From Fennellomyces sp. T-0311 (Eukaryota; Mucoromycota; Mucoromycetes; Mucorales; Lichtheimiaceae), in NCBI GenBank assembly GCA_025266875.1, contig JALLLT010000067.1:62001-126000 (forward strand): a DNA stretch of 64,000 nt, in the 5' to 3' direction. The stretch's first letter is position 1, and the number at the start of each line of letters is the position of its first letter. The notes beneath the pieces are model-generated. The model saw only the letters and a list, made by a program, of their open reading frames with translations. It had not been told where the DNA came from and did not search any database. Position numbers and translations under genes: made by a program. Positions 46,584-57,774 of this stretch are shown in pieces.

Positions 46584-49500
46584 AATTTCCTATGGTGTAA
46601 AGGAACAAAAAAACAGGCGGTGTAGACTATGGTGGAAGTCTACATATATAATTATATTTGATAGCCTCTGGTAGCGTTTAATTATGAATGGTAGTAGTTG
46701 ATCTTGGCTGAAGATTCAGCTCAAAAGCCTCATAAGATTATCCGAACAGAGAATAGATTGACTGTCCCTTATTCTTCTTTATGTCACTCGTACTTCATGG
46801 CTTCTGGTTCAAGATAATACGTGGATTGTATGTATTACACAGACACTTACTTTGTGTTTTTTTAAATAAGGTAACAAGAGTCTGTAGCACAGTATATCCA
46901 TCCTTGTTCTGAATAATAATCAATGATAACCAGCTTGATTAGCTGTTTCCTATTTACCAAGAAGTTTATCTACTTTCCATGCATATCTCTAATCACATTG
47001 CTTTGTTATATGTATTTCTTACTTCCTTCTTTTATAACCTGATGCGCGGAAATAGATGACGGTGGGTACTTTGTAGTGGACACATATCATACGTAATCCC
47101 ACGCATTTTATCTCTTTTTTCTCACATGATAAACTTTCTATTTGATTTTAAGGATTATCCGCAATGTAACGTTGAGCCTAACAAAACCTAATGTACTACC
47201 TTTAGCGGTAGATCATACTAACCGACGAATAAGATATGATTAACACCTTATGTACACGTATGTTTTAACAAGAAAGTGCAATATTCACATCACATGGTTA
47301 GATAAGATAAAAGCTAATTTTTTATTATCGATTCAAATAAAGTGGCGTGTACTGTCCTTTGCGGTACGAGATAATATATAATGATAGTTAATAATAATTG
47401 ACACGACATCGTGAGGAAAGTGATATTCGTAAAGCTACCATTATGATGCGTGATCGGACATAATTTAAATATGTAAAAACATCGTGGAGTACATATGTAA
47501 CGGACAAGAATCACGGCCTTGCAGTTGATGAAACATACTACATGGGCATTAGGTTGTAAATTAACCGTGCGTTTCAAGGTTGAAAATATTTATATTACCT
47601 CGCTGTTACTAATGTTAGTAAATGCAAGATTCGTATTTATGCAAATCATGTTTAAAAAACATATTTGCTTGGGTATGCATGAGGAAACTCACCATATGAT
47701 CCAATATGTATATGATATAATACCGGATATCTATCACATCTATAGAAACATATCATGCATATACACCATGCATTCTTTTTTGCGATATTTATAACCACTG
47801 GTACTGACAGATAGGTGGCACAAACCGGAAACCGGGGCTATGGGGCTGATGACCATTCTTGGACTACATACATTCATTTGCTTTATCCTTCGTATATGAA
47901 AATCGGGCGCTGCTTTATTTCCTTGCGGAAGTATTTAACGCGTAATGCTTTATCACGCTTTAGATACAGATGTAAACTGAGACCTAACTCATTCTTGATT
48001 TTTGAGAATATGATATATAATCTAGCAAGACGGAGATCCACAAAGTTCGGTATGGGATGCCTATTATGGCCTGTAATCTCAGATCTCTACTGTGACTATT
48101 CAGAATTAGTTGTTTACATATGCAGTACCGCCACAAATGTAGTACAATGAATACAAAATGATCGAATCACGATGAACCTTATAAGTATTTCAACTTTTAA
48201 ACACGGTTCCATTTTAGAGAAGGTTCACAGAAATGACTACGTATCATTGTCAGCAAGCAGGGTAGTGATCAACGGTTTTGATTTAACCTGTGAAGAACTG
48301 AGTCGAGAATGAGCTGCTGTACATATTTCAAAGACAACAAAAACGCAAAAGCTAAACTGATCTGCAAGAAGAAGCATGCTTAATTACTAAAGGCACAAAA
48401 TCAACATGGTGAAATGACAAAACAGACAGGGTTAATTTTGTGGATGGATCATCCGAACAAGAAAGGAAGGTCCTTTCGAAGGATTTCAAAATGGAATGCC
48501 TTTCACTTGATGGCGCGGGGCATCGTTTCCATTTCCGGAATCAAGATTATAAATTACCGTTAAGAGATATTCGTCTTGCCGCGGTTTCGAAACAGTTTCT
48601 CTAGTGAAACACGTACACAGTCATATGCAATGTTACTCTATCTATTAAAGGTAAGTATCTTTCGGACCAAACTCCCAAGGGCGAAGGGAAAAAAGTAGGC
48701 TAATGCGATGCCAGAATTGGAGGGGGGTGCAGATGTAAGCTCACACATACAGGCATATATTCTCTTAATAAGGAGTGAGTAAATAGAATGGAAATATATA
48801 AATCTCTGCATAATAAAGCATAGTAAAAATAGAACCATAGTAATGGTATCCCGAGTGAAATCGGATGATTTATCCACACTGCAGTTGTAAATAAATATAA
48901 TTAAGTTTATCCTTGATAAATTACTAATACATCCCTGACTATCACAAATATGCCATGCATCAACAATCCGGTACATTTCGCTTTCAACACGGTCAGATCT
49001 GAAACGGCACAAAAATATTCCATAAACAAGATTATGGAGACATTCTAGAACGAAGTCAAACTGAAATGTTCTGGACACTCAGCCTCCCTTAACCCCTTGA
49101 AGTTAAAAAAGCACGACCAGGTGCTTCCTAATAGTCATGTTGTCCGGCATGGAAAGTTATTTGCGTTTAAAAAAAGCAGGCCCCTGCATCGATACAGTTC
49201 GACCCCCACTTACAAGTCAAACTTTGCTTACAATATTTTCATGGATAACAAATACACTAAAAAAGCACGTCCCAAATTGGACAAGCATATTTTTTTCGAA
49301 AGAAAAATGTTTCCACCTACTACTGAGTGCTTTTTAATACTTTCTTTGATCACTTTATATGGCATATAATCTAAGTGTAAAATGAAAAAAAATAATGACA
49401 ACCTTGCAGAGACCCAATCCCGCGGTATCAATAGACAAATCACTCAAGGTTAATCTAGAATGTGATCCAAAAATATACTAGTCCAAGGTTCCTTATCAAA

Positions 49501-51099
49501 AGTAAAAATTTTTCCCAGTGGTCTCCTGAATACTTCCGATTATGGAATAAGTTTGGTAGTGACTCATTTCAGACAGAATGGGTCTTCTCATGAAATTCCA
49601 TTCTTCCCTATCGGGAGAAATCGAAGTTGAGCCGAAAGCTCGGTTGAAGCGGCTCAAATGAGAATATTCCACTTTGTCGCGCTGACTAATGAACCATACC
49701 TTCTAGAGAAATATGGTTTGCATGGTGATCCTATGGTAGCTCTATGCTTGAGTGACAGTGCAAATGCTGTAAGATTGTATCCCTATCAAGTGATATGGCG
49801 CTCGCCGTATAGAATCAGCACTTTTAGTGCCGGGTCCAATTCATTATTCCGACTTTTCTAACATATGAACACAACCTTTTTCGCTTTATAGAATGACAGA
49901 GATATCAAAGAGCAATGCCATGAAGTATGTTTACTCCTCTCAAGCCAAAAAAAAAAAAGAGAAATAACAGTTCAAAGTTTGGTGAACTGCTTCAATTATC
50001 CGTCCTACTATACACTTCTATACAATCAATAGATGGAGTGTCATTATACAACATATGCTACCAACGGAGTAATATATAAGTATAATCAACCAAATCAGAT
50101 ACACGTATCGCAGATGAAGTATGAAACGTCTCGGTTTATAAGATAGCGTCCATAAAATTGTGTATGAAAGGTGATTCTACTATTACCAAAAAAAAGTCTA
50201 TAAGTACCGTATGCTTATGTGGGTTATAAAACTTTCAATTGTCCGCTTGTCGATTTCAGATGGCGGCGCCATACTTGGGTAATCACGATTGGCTTGGATG
50301 TCATTGTATCACTCTATATTGAACCATTGTATTCCACAGCAGCAACGAGAACCAAAAATTGGTCTCTCCCAAAGGACCGGTAAAGGTAGCACAGTTTCCT
50401 TAATGCAATATTATCCCCCCTTTTTTTTGTATTTTGCATGAGGACACGCAACCGAATTATATGCTTTTTTCTCACGACACAGTTATCTGTAGCTGTTTCA
50501 ATGATAAAGCATAGTAGAAATGAGAGAGCTGTAAGCTCAATATAGAACAGGGGAGATAGGATATCTTCATGGAGATAATATGCATCTAGACCATTCCTCT
50601 TCATTTAGTCATCACTACTGGAAGATTTTCAGCAAATACGAGGCGCCACGTGACTCATCACCATACAGAGATATTTGTCCCAAACTTGTTGCTGTACATT
50701 ACATCATCAAGCATCACAACAAAGAATCAGAATCTGAACCAAGCCACGGAAGCACAGAGGCCAAAATGGCAAGTCCCCTTGAAAATGGAAGGTCGATGAC
50801 ACAAATCAACCCCAACCAGATGGAGAAACGCCAACATGGCTCTTACTCCTCAAAATAGTTAGTGCAGAAAAGGGGGACGAGCAAGTGCGAGCCAGAAGAA
50901 GGGGGACGTACCCAGAGATTCGGGCTTCATTTGAAATCCCGTTATATCCGTTTTTTTTCATGACATTAAAGTTGCAAGAGGGTTCGAAAAAAACATCTTT
51001 TTTTTCTCCTCTTCCTTTTCTTCACTGTGCTCGAAAGCTGCAGAAGCTGGTTCTTTCGCTTGTTGCTTCTATTTCTCTTATCATTTCGTCGATTGACAA
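46584..51099. other. Gene-poor A/T-rich stretch, 4.5 kb
   Basis: Only short frames are present (for example 47815-48150, 48638-49078, 49658-49861, 50580-50858), none with a recognisable domain, codon pattern or splice structure. A poly-A run is at 49949-49960. Around 50700-50860 a frame ends MASPLENGRSMTQINPNQME, which may be a retroelement gag start but is too short to call. The final 100 bp are pyrimidine-rich and probably the velvet gene promoter. I see no RNA genes. Confidence 0.35.
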
Positions 51100-52455
51100 A
51101 TGAACATTGACAATGTACTTCCGTCCGAGCTGCCTTCACACACTTGCCACGACACGCGTTATCGACTAGGTATATCTGCTCTTGCATTTGGACTCATCGC
51201 ATACGGATGGATTTGTAATTGGCTGTTCTCCTTTCTGTATGAAAAAAAAGTGATCGTGCAGCAACCAATCCACGCACGATGCTGTGGGTTTGGCGAAAAG
51301 GATCGCCGGTTGATCGATCCTCCCATCATACTGCAATTGTTTGTGGTTGCACCGAATGGTTCCCTGGTCAAAGCAACGTAAGGTTGTTCGATGTTATTCT
51401 AGCTTGTCTAATCAACTCAACATACATATGCACACATACACCTTTCTCCCTTCCCCCTGCCACTCTAAAACACATTCTCATTGACACAGGAATGCAGATT
51501 CAGAACTGTACGTGGTCCATTGCGACCTCTACTGCGAAAGCAAGAAGCAGAACCGAAGTATAGTGTTCCTTCCATCGTCTGTTGCACCAGAGCAGAAACG
51601 AAAAAAGATTGATGGCATGGTGGAAGAGCAGATCATCTCGCTGCGAACACCCAAGTCAGTGCGCAACCTGACGGGCTCGTTGACGGCCAACGCTACGCCG
51701 TTAACAAACGAACGTGGGGAGCCTGGGATCTACTTTGTATTTCATGACCTTTCCGTACGAACCGACGGTCGGTTTACGTTGAAATTCATGTTTATGGATT
51801 TGGCTGCAGGGTAAATGCACTCTGTTCCGGACAGGCTGCGAGAATATTCCTGCGGCGGTTTAGCAACATAGCCAACACATTTCACTATTCCTTGTATAGA
51901 GATCCGCGCACAATGGCCGCTAGCGTATCTGCCGAAGTATTTTCGGATAGCTTCACAGTGTACACCGCGAAGAAGGTAGAATATCTTGTACTACCTGAAA
52001 AAGTGACGCTTGTTTCTAAACACTTGCAAAAACAGTTTCCAGGCATGACAGGTGTGTCTCTTTTTTTTTGCTGTGTCTAGTGTCGACGCGATATTAAATC
52101 ATTACAAGAGTCGACCCCTTTGTCCAGAGCTTTTGCTCGTCAAGGCGTCAAGATTATAACCCGCAAAGAAGCTTCATATACCCGTGCATCCGACAAATTT
52201 TACAAAATGCCGCTGCCGCCGCCCCAGCCCCTTCCAACTTGCAGCAGCTCCAGCAAAGGTAAAGACCGCGATAAATTGAAGTTAAGCATCGCTTCCATCA
52301 CACATCCCATCGACGTCGAGGCCTACAAATCGCCGCTCCCCTTCCAAACGCCCACTATCGCCAGTAGCAGCGGTAGCAGCGGTAGCTCACGCGATAAGGG
52401 TCGACTAGCCATTGCCAACTTTCTTGCATCAGCTTCCCGAGATCCACCACGATAA
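51100..52455 (+). CDS. Velvet-domain regulator (VelB/VosA-type)
   Basis: Six exons (51100-51169, 51251-51377, 51490-51810, 51900-51975, 52036-52051, 52109-52455) give 318 aa. The velvet DNA-binding/dimerisation fold is clear: VIVQQPIHARCCGFGEKDRR, IDPPIILQLFV, ELYVVHCDLYCE, GIYFVFHDLSVRTDGRFTLKFMFMD split across exons, SDSFTVYTAKKFPGMTESTP and LSRAFARQGVKI. Velvet proteins are nuclear regulators linking light and development with sporulation and secondary metabolism in fungi. The Pro/Ser-rich C-terminus (LPPPQPLPTCSSSSKGK) is typically variable. Exon 5 is just 16 bp. Convergent with DBP9 (stops 72 bp apart). Which velvet subfamily cannot be settled by eye. Confidence 0.93.
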
Positions 52456-52527
52456 CACAAATGGGACAAAGGAATGTGTAAATAGTGTTGGATGCAGATA
52501 AACAAGTTGTACATGAAAAGAAGAAAA

Positions 52528-54502
52528 TTATCGACGCTTAATAACTTTTAAAGGGTTTGTTTTTCGTTTCTAATAAATTAGTGGTTAGATGTGTATATAT
52601 TAAGCACTTGTTCATTTACCTTTGCTCCAGGACCCTTGTTGCCACCTTTCCGCCGTCTTTTATCGCTATGGAAAGGAATGTTGTCACTCCGCGAGCTCGT
52701 GGCTACAGGTTTGTTGACGCGGGGCATCAGATAGGATGGAATGTGTTTGAGATGCTCCTTGACTCGTGCAGGCTGTACTGCTTTGTCATGACGTAAAAAG
52801 TCGAGATCTCTTGGCTTGTCTTCGAAATGGGCTTTGAGCTTATCTGAATTCAAAATCTCCCTCTTGATTTCAAGAATGCGAGCCTCTTGCACAGCTGCCT
52901 TGTTGACCTGCAACAATGCGTCTTGGACACGATATTTGAAACCATCCACGTTCTTCTTTTCAAACGAGTACGGCTTCAACTCTGCGCCTTTGGCTTTTTG
53001 TTGCTTCTCCACCCTTGCGTATACCTTGTCATCAAACACATCACGGCCTCTTGCGACGCTCCTTGCCATATCCAACTGCAGTGGTGTGGCCGACTTGCTT
53101 ACCACGAACGATAATGCAATACCTTGTTGGCCGCCTCGGGCTGTTCGGCCGACACGATGGGTATATGCCTTTGCAGAGTTGGGGAAATCAAAGTTGATGA
53201 CGGCCGCAGCACCCTTAAAGTCAATACCGCGCGACACGCCATACTCCTTGTCGTTCTTTCTCTTTCTCTTTTTCGAATCTTCGTCGTCCGACTCTTCCGT
53301 TTCATCCTCGCTGTCCATTTCGCCCTTCAAGGTCGATTCGTCGGATGCAATCAAGTAGTCATAGATACCGCGGTTGAACTCTTCCACGATATGGTATCGC
53401 GAGTTGAGCGGCAGTTCCGAGTTCAATACGCATGATCGAATGGAGAATTGCTCCAGAAACAGCTTGAGCTTGTAGCACCGGTCGATATCGTTCACAAACA
53501 AGATGATCTTGCCCTTGATCAGACGCAGCTTGATGATCACAAACGTGTACAAGAACTTTTCGAATTCGTTGCACCTTTGTTTCCAGAGAATTGTGAGTCT
53601 TTTGTACTTTAGTCCCTAGTTCTCAATACATTACGTGATCATGTATTGCGTCAGGTAGTCGTTTTCGTCCTCTTCCTCTTCAAGTCGAAGGATGGCCGGC
53701 TTGCGGAGAACGAGCTGCTTGAGATTTTCGATATCTTTTGTGAACGTGGCTGACATGAGGAAGCTCTGGTATATCTTTGGAAGATACGTCAGGATCTTTC
53801 GTACGTCTTGCTCGTAACCGAATGACAGGACCAAGTCTGCTTCGTCGATAACCAACGTTTCCAACGAGTTTTGCAGCTCCATGTTCTAGGCTCACAATTT
53901 TAGTCCACGCTTTGTGGCTGCAGCCTCCCTTTCCCGTACCTCAGCCTCTAAATGAGCAAGGACTTTGCTCGGTGTCGACACAATAATCTCGGGCTTTTCC
54001 GCTAATATGGGTCTGTTTACCAGTTAGTGGATCGTGATTGCCTTCCAATAAATAAAAAAACCTTTACCGCTGGAGTTGAGGGGACATTTGTCCAGCGAGA
54101 TTGACCACACGCACAAGATCCTTGGCATAGACTGCGAGTTTTTGAATATGTTTCGTCACTTGTTGAGCTAATTCACGTGTTGGTACCAGGATCAAGGCCT
54201 TGATGCCTGGCTCTTGCGATTCCTATAATCCCATTTAGTTTCAATAACCACCTAGAAGGAGAGTTCATTGGTACCGATTGCAGCAGTTTCTGGACAATAG
54301 GAAGGGCGAATGCAGCAGTTTTGCCACTGCCAGTCCGAGCACGAGCAAGGATATCCTTGCCGGCCAAAGCCAGAGGAATGGCCTTGGCCTGAACTAGCGT
54401 TGGATGACTGAATTCAAGTTGAGCTACAGCTCTTGAGAGTCGAGGATCAAGGTCAAATGAAGCAAATGTCTGATCTTTTTCGAGGATCTTTTGATCAGCC
54501 AT
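52528..54502 (-). CDS. DBP9: ATP-dependent RNA helicase DBP9 (DDX56), ribosome biogenesis
   Basis: Six exons (54502-54275, 54222-54068, 54012-53940, 53885-53635, 53574-52620, 52569-52528) give 567 aa. DEAD-box motifs appear in order: Q-motif region [14 protein letters not shown], motif [12 protein letters not shown], Ia PTRELAQQ, Ib [39 protein letters not shown] and [12 protein letters not shown]. The Dbp9-specific acidic insert ([18 protein letters not shown]) lies between IV and V, and the end is basic with [12 protein letters not shown]9 acts in the nucleolus in 60S subunit assembly. Start 54502 is the first ATG in frame. The final 50-bp intron was inferred because it restores the DPLK-like C-terminus. 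Confidence 0.95.
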
Positions 54503-54621
54503 TTGCAAAGATATTATTAAAACTGGATAAAAAAATCAAGGGGGCGGGAAACAAAGAGGTATAGGGATACAATGTGCATGATTTACGTGACAGGTTTTCC
54601 TGGAGAGTGGCGGTGATGGTG

Positions 54622-55544
54622 TCATCGATCCTCAATCATTCGTTGCCTGTACAATCGAAACGCGGTATTGGAAACCACAAGCGAACCAATGACAATAATG
54701 GTGAAAAAGAACTGGATAGCATTGTGAGCTACCGGTGCTTCCCTTCACGATGGACCACTTACCAGAGTTTTGTAGGAAATTGGCTCGACAAAACTGTTTA
54801 AAATCTCGGCCGCCATTTCTGCAGACAGCTTGCTTCTGCATTAAAATATTAATATCAAATCAGATCGCCATGACAACAAACACCGTTACCTGGTGATCAA
54901 CAACGGGTCTCTATTCTTGCACGACTCCCACATATTACACTGTCGCTCCATGGCCGGTACTCGTGTGCGTGGGTCGCAGTGATTGATACCGTAGTTCCTA
55001 TTGCACAGAGCAATCTCGTCCAGGATTGCTTATAAACGAGAAACATGAGTGTTAGTCTTTTTATAGCTAGTATGCTTAATTAGAGTTTTTCTCTTACCGG
55101 CGGTATGCTCTTCTGCTTTGATTTGAAAGTCATGGCGCAGGGTCCAAAGAACCATGAATAGAACATAAAGAATCACCAGCGCCAGAAAGGAATTGAACAT
55201 GACTTGCAGCCACGAGATGAGTGTCATGGAAACTGCCTCATGTCGTATGGGGAATCGTTGCATCGGCTGTGGTTCGAGTATTCGGGCACGTGTTGCTCGT
55301 TTCCGAAACCGATGTGTCAGTGCGGCGGGACTCCATTGCGTCGGTTCGAATGAGGCATTCAACTGCTCTTGATCAAAAAGCTTTTGACCGGGCAAAAGTG
55401 GGGGCGTGAAGGTAAACGCAAACTTTTCTGGCAATTTGTCATTTGTAGGTAATGGGCCTGTAAAGTTGTCAGTTAATGCAATGGACTGAAGGAAAAAAGG
55501 GAGGGATATCTCATACGCTTTCTGCCAATGGTCTGGTCAGGCAT
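54622..55544 (-). CDS. BRR6: BRR6/BRL1-family nuclear envelope protein
   Basis: Five exons (55544-55517, 55457-55098, 55028-54890, 54835-54763, 54711-54622) give 229 aa. The diagnostic domain between two TM helices has four conserved cysteines: IALCNRNYGINHC, ERQCNMWESC, then KNRDPLLITRSKLSAEMAAEILNSF and EPISYKT. TM1 is about VMFNSFLALVILYVLFMVLW and TM2 FFFTIIVIGSLVVSNTAF. Brr6 and Brl1 help nuclear pore assembly and membrane lipid balance in fungi with closed mitosis. The 28-bp first exon (MPDQTIGRK) was added because the exon-2 frame opens at an acceptor without its own ATG. The tail ends MIEDR. Confidence 0.9.
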
Positions 55545-55800
55545 ATGGTACGACACACAGTATACCAAAAGCGGAGAGAAAAAGGTACTCGGCAATCAGG
55601 AAGACTGCGCGGTTCTTGTCCTTCGTAGTGTGCCACATTGCCCCATTAAGAAGGTAACCCATTTGCAACAAGCATCTTTTTTCCCATTTGACTTTTTATT
55701 ATTTCCGGAGAGGGCAGGGATTGTATAATAGTATTATAGCTGGTACACAAAGAAAAAAATGGTTGGAAAGTAAATGCGGAAGGGGATATCACAGCAACGT

Positions 55801-56191
55801 CTAACATAGTGCATCCAGGGCACAGCACACACACATACCCGCCAAGCTACACAAGAATAAAACTGAGTCAGAAAATAGATAACGAACATACAGTAAATAT
55901 TGAGGTAAATTACCAGGCACAGCAGCAATCGTCAGCGGCAGAGTTCTGTTGATGTGGTTGTTGGACAATCACGGTTTGGGGAGGCGGGCTGATGCAAACA
56001 TTTCAGTTAGCTGCCCATAAACACGTAACAAAAAATAAGCTATGGCAGTAAGAAACTCACGTGGGCTGGTAGTAACCGCCACCGGGAGGAGGAGCATAAC
56101 CACCGGGAGGGGGAGCGCCATAGCCACCATCGGGTGGTGGTGGGCTGTAGTACTGGCCTTGAGGTGGAGGTGGGTATTGATAGTTGGACAT
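55801..56191 (-). CDS. Small CYSTM-domain protein (83 aa)
   Basis: Three exons (56191-56061, 55988-55914, 55846-55801). The N-terminus is a Pro/Gly/Tyr-rich stretch (YQYPPPPQGQYYSPPPP, GGYAPPPGGGYY). It ends with the Cys-rich transmembrane module DDCCCACLAGMCVCCALDALC, exactly the CYSTM pattern at the C-terminus. CYSTM proteins are tail-anchored membrane peptides linked to metal and stress tolerance in eukaryotes. A TATA-like TATAAAGC lies about 60 bp upstream (minus strand). The splice joins are needed to reach the cysteines in frame. Confidence 0.88.
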
Positions 56192-56251
56192 GAAAAGTAG
56201 ATCGAAGAAAAGGAAAAAGAAGAAGAAAAAGGAGGCGTAGCGAACCGGAAT

Positions 56252-56260
56252 GCTTTATAC
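56252..56260 (-). promoter_or_regulatory. TATA-like box of the CYSTM gene
   Basis: Minus strand GTATAAAGC about 60 bp upstream of the ATG at 56191. Position and sequence suit a TATA element. Confidence 0.4.
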
Positions 56261-56443
56261 GCGTGGTGCCGGGCGGTGTGTGTACACACACTGTTGCGTT
56301 GTATATATTTTATTCATGATCCGCCCTGTAATGGCGACGCCGACAACCCCTCAGCCTCCCCTTATTTTTACATCTTTGCTCCTTTGTTCCGCTCCCAGTC
56401 CAAAACCCCGTTGGTAACCAATTCATGCAGTTACGCTGTAGTC

Positions 56444-56581
56444 ATGACAACAATAACTAAGCCTCTTCCAGAGTACTTCTTTATAGATAGTACATGGGAA
56501 AAGGGCTTAGACTACTATTCACGGAACATTTTCTTCCCGGTGATCGGGAAAAACTATATGGGCGGGTTTTTTTTAGCGTGA
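56444..56581 (+). CDS. Possible 45-aa ORF, unknown
   Basis: Frame MTTITKPLPEYFFIDSTWEK to a stop at 56579-56581; composition is protein-like (several aromatic residues) and the ATG is preceded by GTC. No similarity recognised. It lies just upstream of the 93-aa gene in the same direction and could be a leader ORF or first exon of a longer gene that I could not connect. Low confidence. Confidence 0.3.
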   Translation: MTTITKPLPEYFFIDSTWEKGLDYYSRNIFFPVIGKNYMGGFFLA

Positions 56582-56627
56582 GGGGCCCTGGCAACCCTTT
56601 CTTTCTTGCAAACTTCTTTCCAACAAA

Positions 56628-56909
56628 ATGGGCTTCATTGACAAGTTAAAGAATCAGTACGAAATGCGTAAAGTCAACAAGTATACGAAACGTCGATTGT
56701 CGCAATCGCAGTTTGCATCGCACGATAGAACCTACTACGACAGTGTTTACCGAGACGGGGTGTACATTGAAAGCGACACTAATGACAAATCGCGTTGGTC
56801 ATTCACGGACCTTTTAAAACGAAGCCAGTCCATGAACAAAAACACCACTTCGTTGGCGGCCAGCCAACTCAAGACGTCCGAGACGTATACCCTTGGGCTG
56901 ACCAGATAA
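56628..56909 (+). CDS. Small hypothetical protein, 93 aa
   Basis: Single exon with a good start context (CAAAATGGGC). The sequence is basic at the N-terminus (MGFIDKLKNQYEMRKVNKYT), then Ser/Thr/Tyr-rich with SHDRTYYDSVYRDGVYIES and a C-terminal TSETYTLGLTR. No TM segment or known domain. Size and style resemble short conserved fungal proteins of unknown role; I cannot name it. A TA dinucleotide run (TATATATATAT) follows at about 56943-56954 in its 3' region. Confidence 0.6.
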   Translation: MGFIDKLKNQYEMRKVNKYTKRRLSQSQFASHDRTYYDSVYRDGVYIESDTNDKSRWSFTDLLKRSQSMNKNTTSLAASQLKTSETYTLGLTR

Positions 56910-57113
56910 TTGTACTCAATTGTCTTTTTTTTCTTTATTTTGTATATATATATATGTGAGCCCCCACGCGCAGCACAACATCCCTCACCCTCACCCTCTA
57001 CACACATTTTTTTGTATATGCTTCAATGATGTTGATAAAGAAGAAGAATCGGAAATAATTAAACCATGGTCATAGCGTGGAGCCGCTGCCGCATTTGCTC
57101 GGTACCAAAATTC

Positions 57114-57500
57114 TCAACCTATATCCAGATAAGGATTATTCGCTGTGTCATAAACAATATATAAACATACATTTCGAAGCACCAGTGGATACAGGTCCCA
57201 AGGCGGCGGCACCTGGTCTTGGTGCTGGTGATCGTCGTCGGCAGGTAACCGAGCAAACATGTCGAGCATAGGGTGTGGGCGGTACCAAGTGTTGCTGCTA
57301 TTACTGGAGCGTTGAATTATATTCATCGTGGCAAAATTGATCTGCCGATCACGTCGATGCGTGTGCCTCCGAGGTCGGTGCACGTACCCATTGACCATGC
57401 GACGGGACAAGCTTGGATACAAATCGTAGTCGGGCGTACAATGGTCGTAGTATTCGCGCGGTGTTGTTTCAAAGTGCACAAAGTCGTTGTTGTTTTGCAT
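57114..57500 (-). CDS. Hypothetical protein, about 128 aa
   Basis: Minus-strand frame from ATG 57500 (MQNNNDFVHFETTPREYYDH) to a stop at 57114. Tyr/His/Arg-rich, with YDLYPSLSRRMVNGYVHRPRR and a His/Gln/Asp run DDDHQHQDQVPPP. Unrecognised. The last 25 residues may be replaced by splicing, as a GTGCTTCG donor-like site follows WDLYP. Upstream is a purine-rich tract (57505-57600). Could be a fast-evolving secreted or regulatory protein, or spurious. Confidence 0.45.
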   Translation of the reverse strand: MQNNNDFVHFETTPREYYDHCTPDYDLYPSLSRRMVNGYVHRPRRHTHRRDRQINFATMNIIQRSSNSSNTWYRPHPMLDMFARLPADDDHQHQDQVPPPWDLYPLVLRNVCLYIVYDTANNPYLDIG

Positions 57501-57774
57501 TGGAGAAGGAGAAAGAAAGGAGAAGAAGGAAAAGAAAACTAGAAAGAGAGGGAAAAGGGAACCAGGTTTCGCTTTTAAAAAAAAAAGAAACAAGGGAGGA
57601 ACCTCTTGTTGGAGAGAAACATGTCCCGGTGACCAGGTGATTTTACAATAACACTTTTATTTTCATGCCATGTTATGCACATTGGGTTGTCCCCGCGTCA
57701 TGCGACCTGTATCATGTGTGAATTTGTTATTTCGGCCCCGCCCAATATTGTGCAATTCGTAAACAGTTAGACGC

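Noticed and set aside
47815..48150. 111-aa ORF in the gene desert
   Set aside because: No domain, poor codon regularity, no splice or promoter context.
49137..49445. Possible tRNA-like B box (GTTCGACCCCCAC near 49197)
   Set aside because: No matching A box or acceptor stem could be folded by eye.
50580..50858. 92-aa ORF with MASPLENGRSMTQ, possible gag fragment
   Set aside because: No zinc knuckle, protease or LTR found nearby; too short to support.
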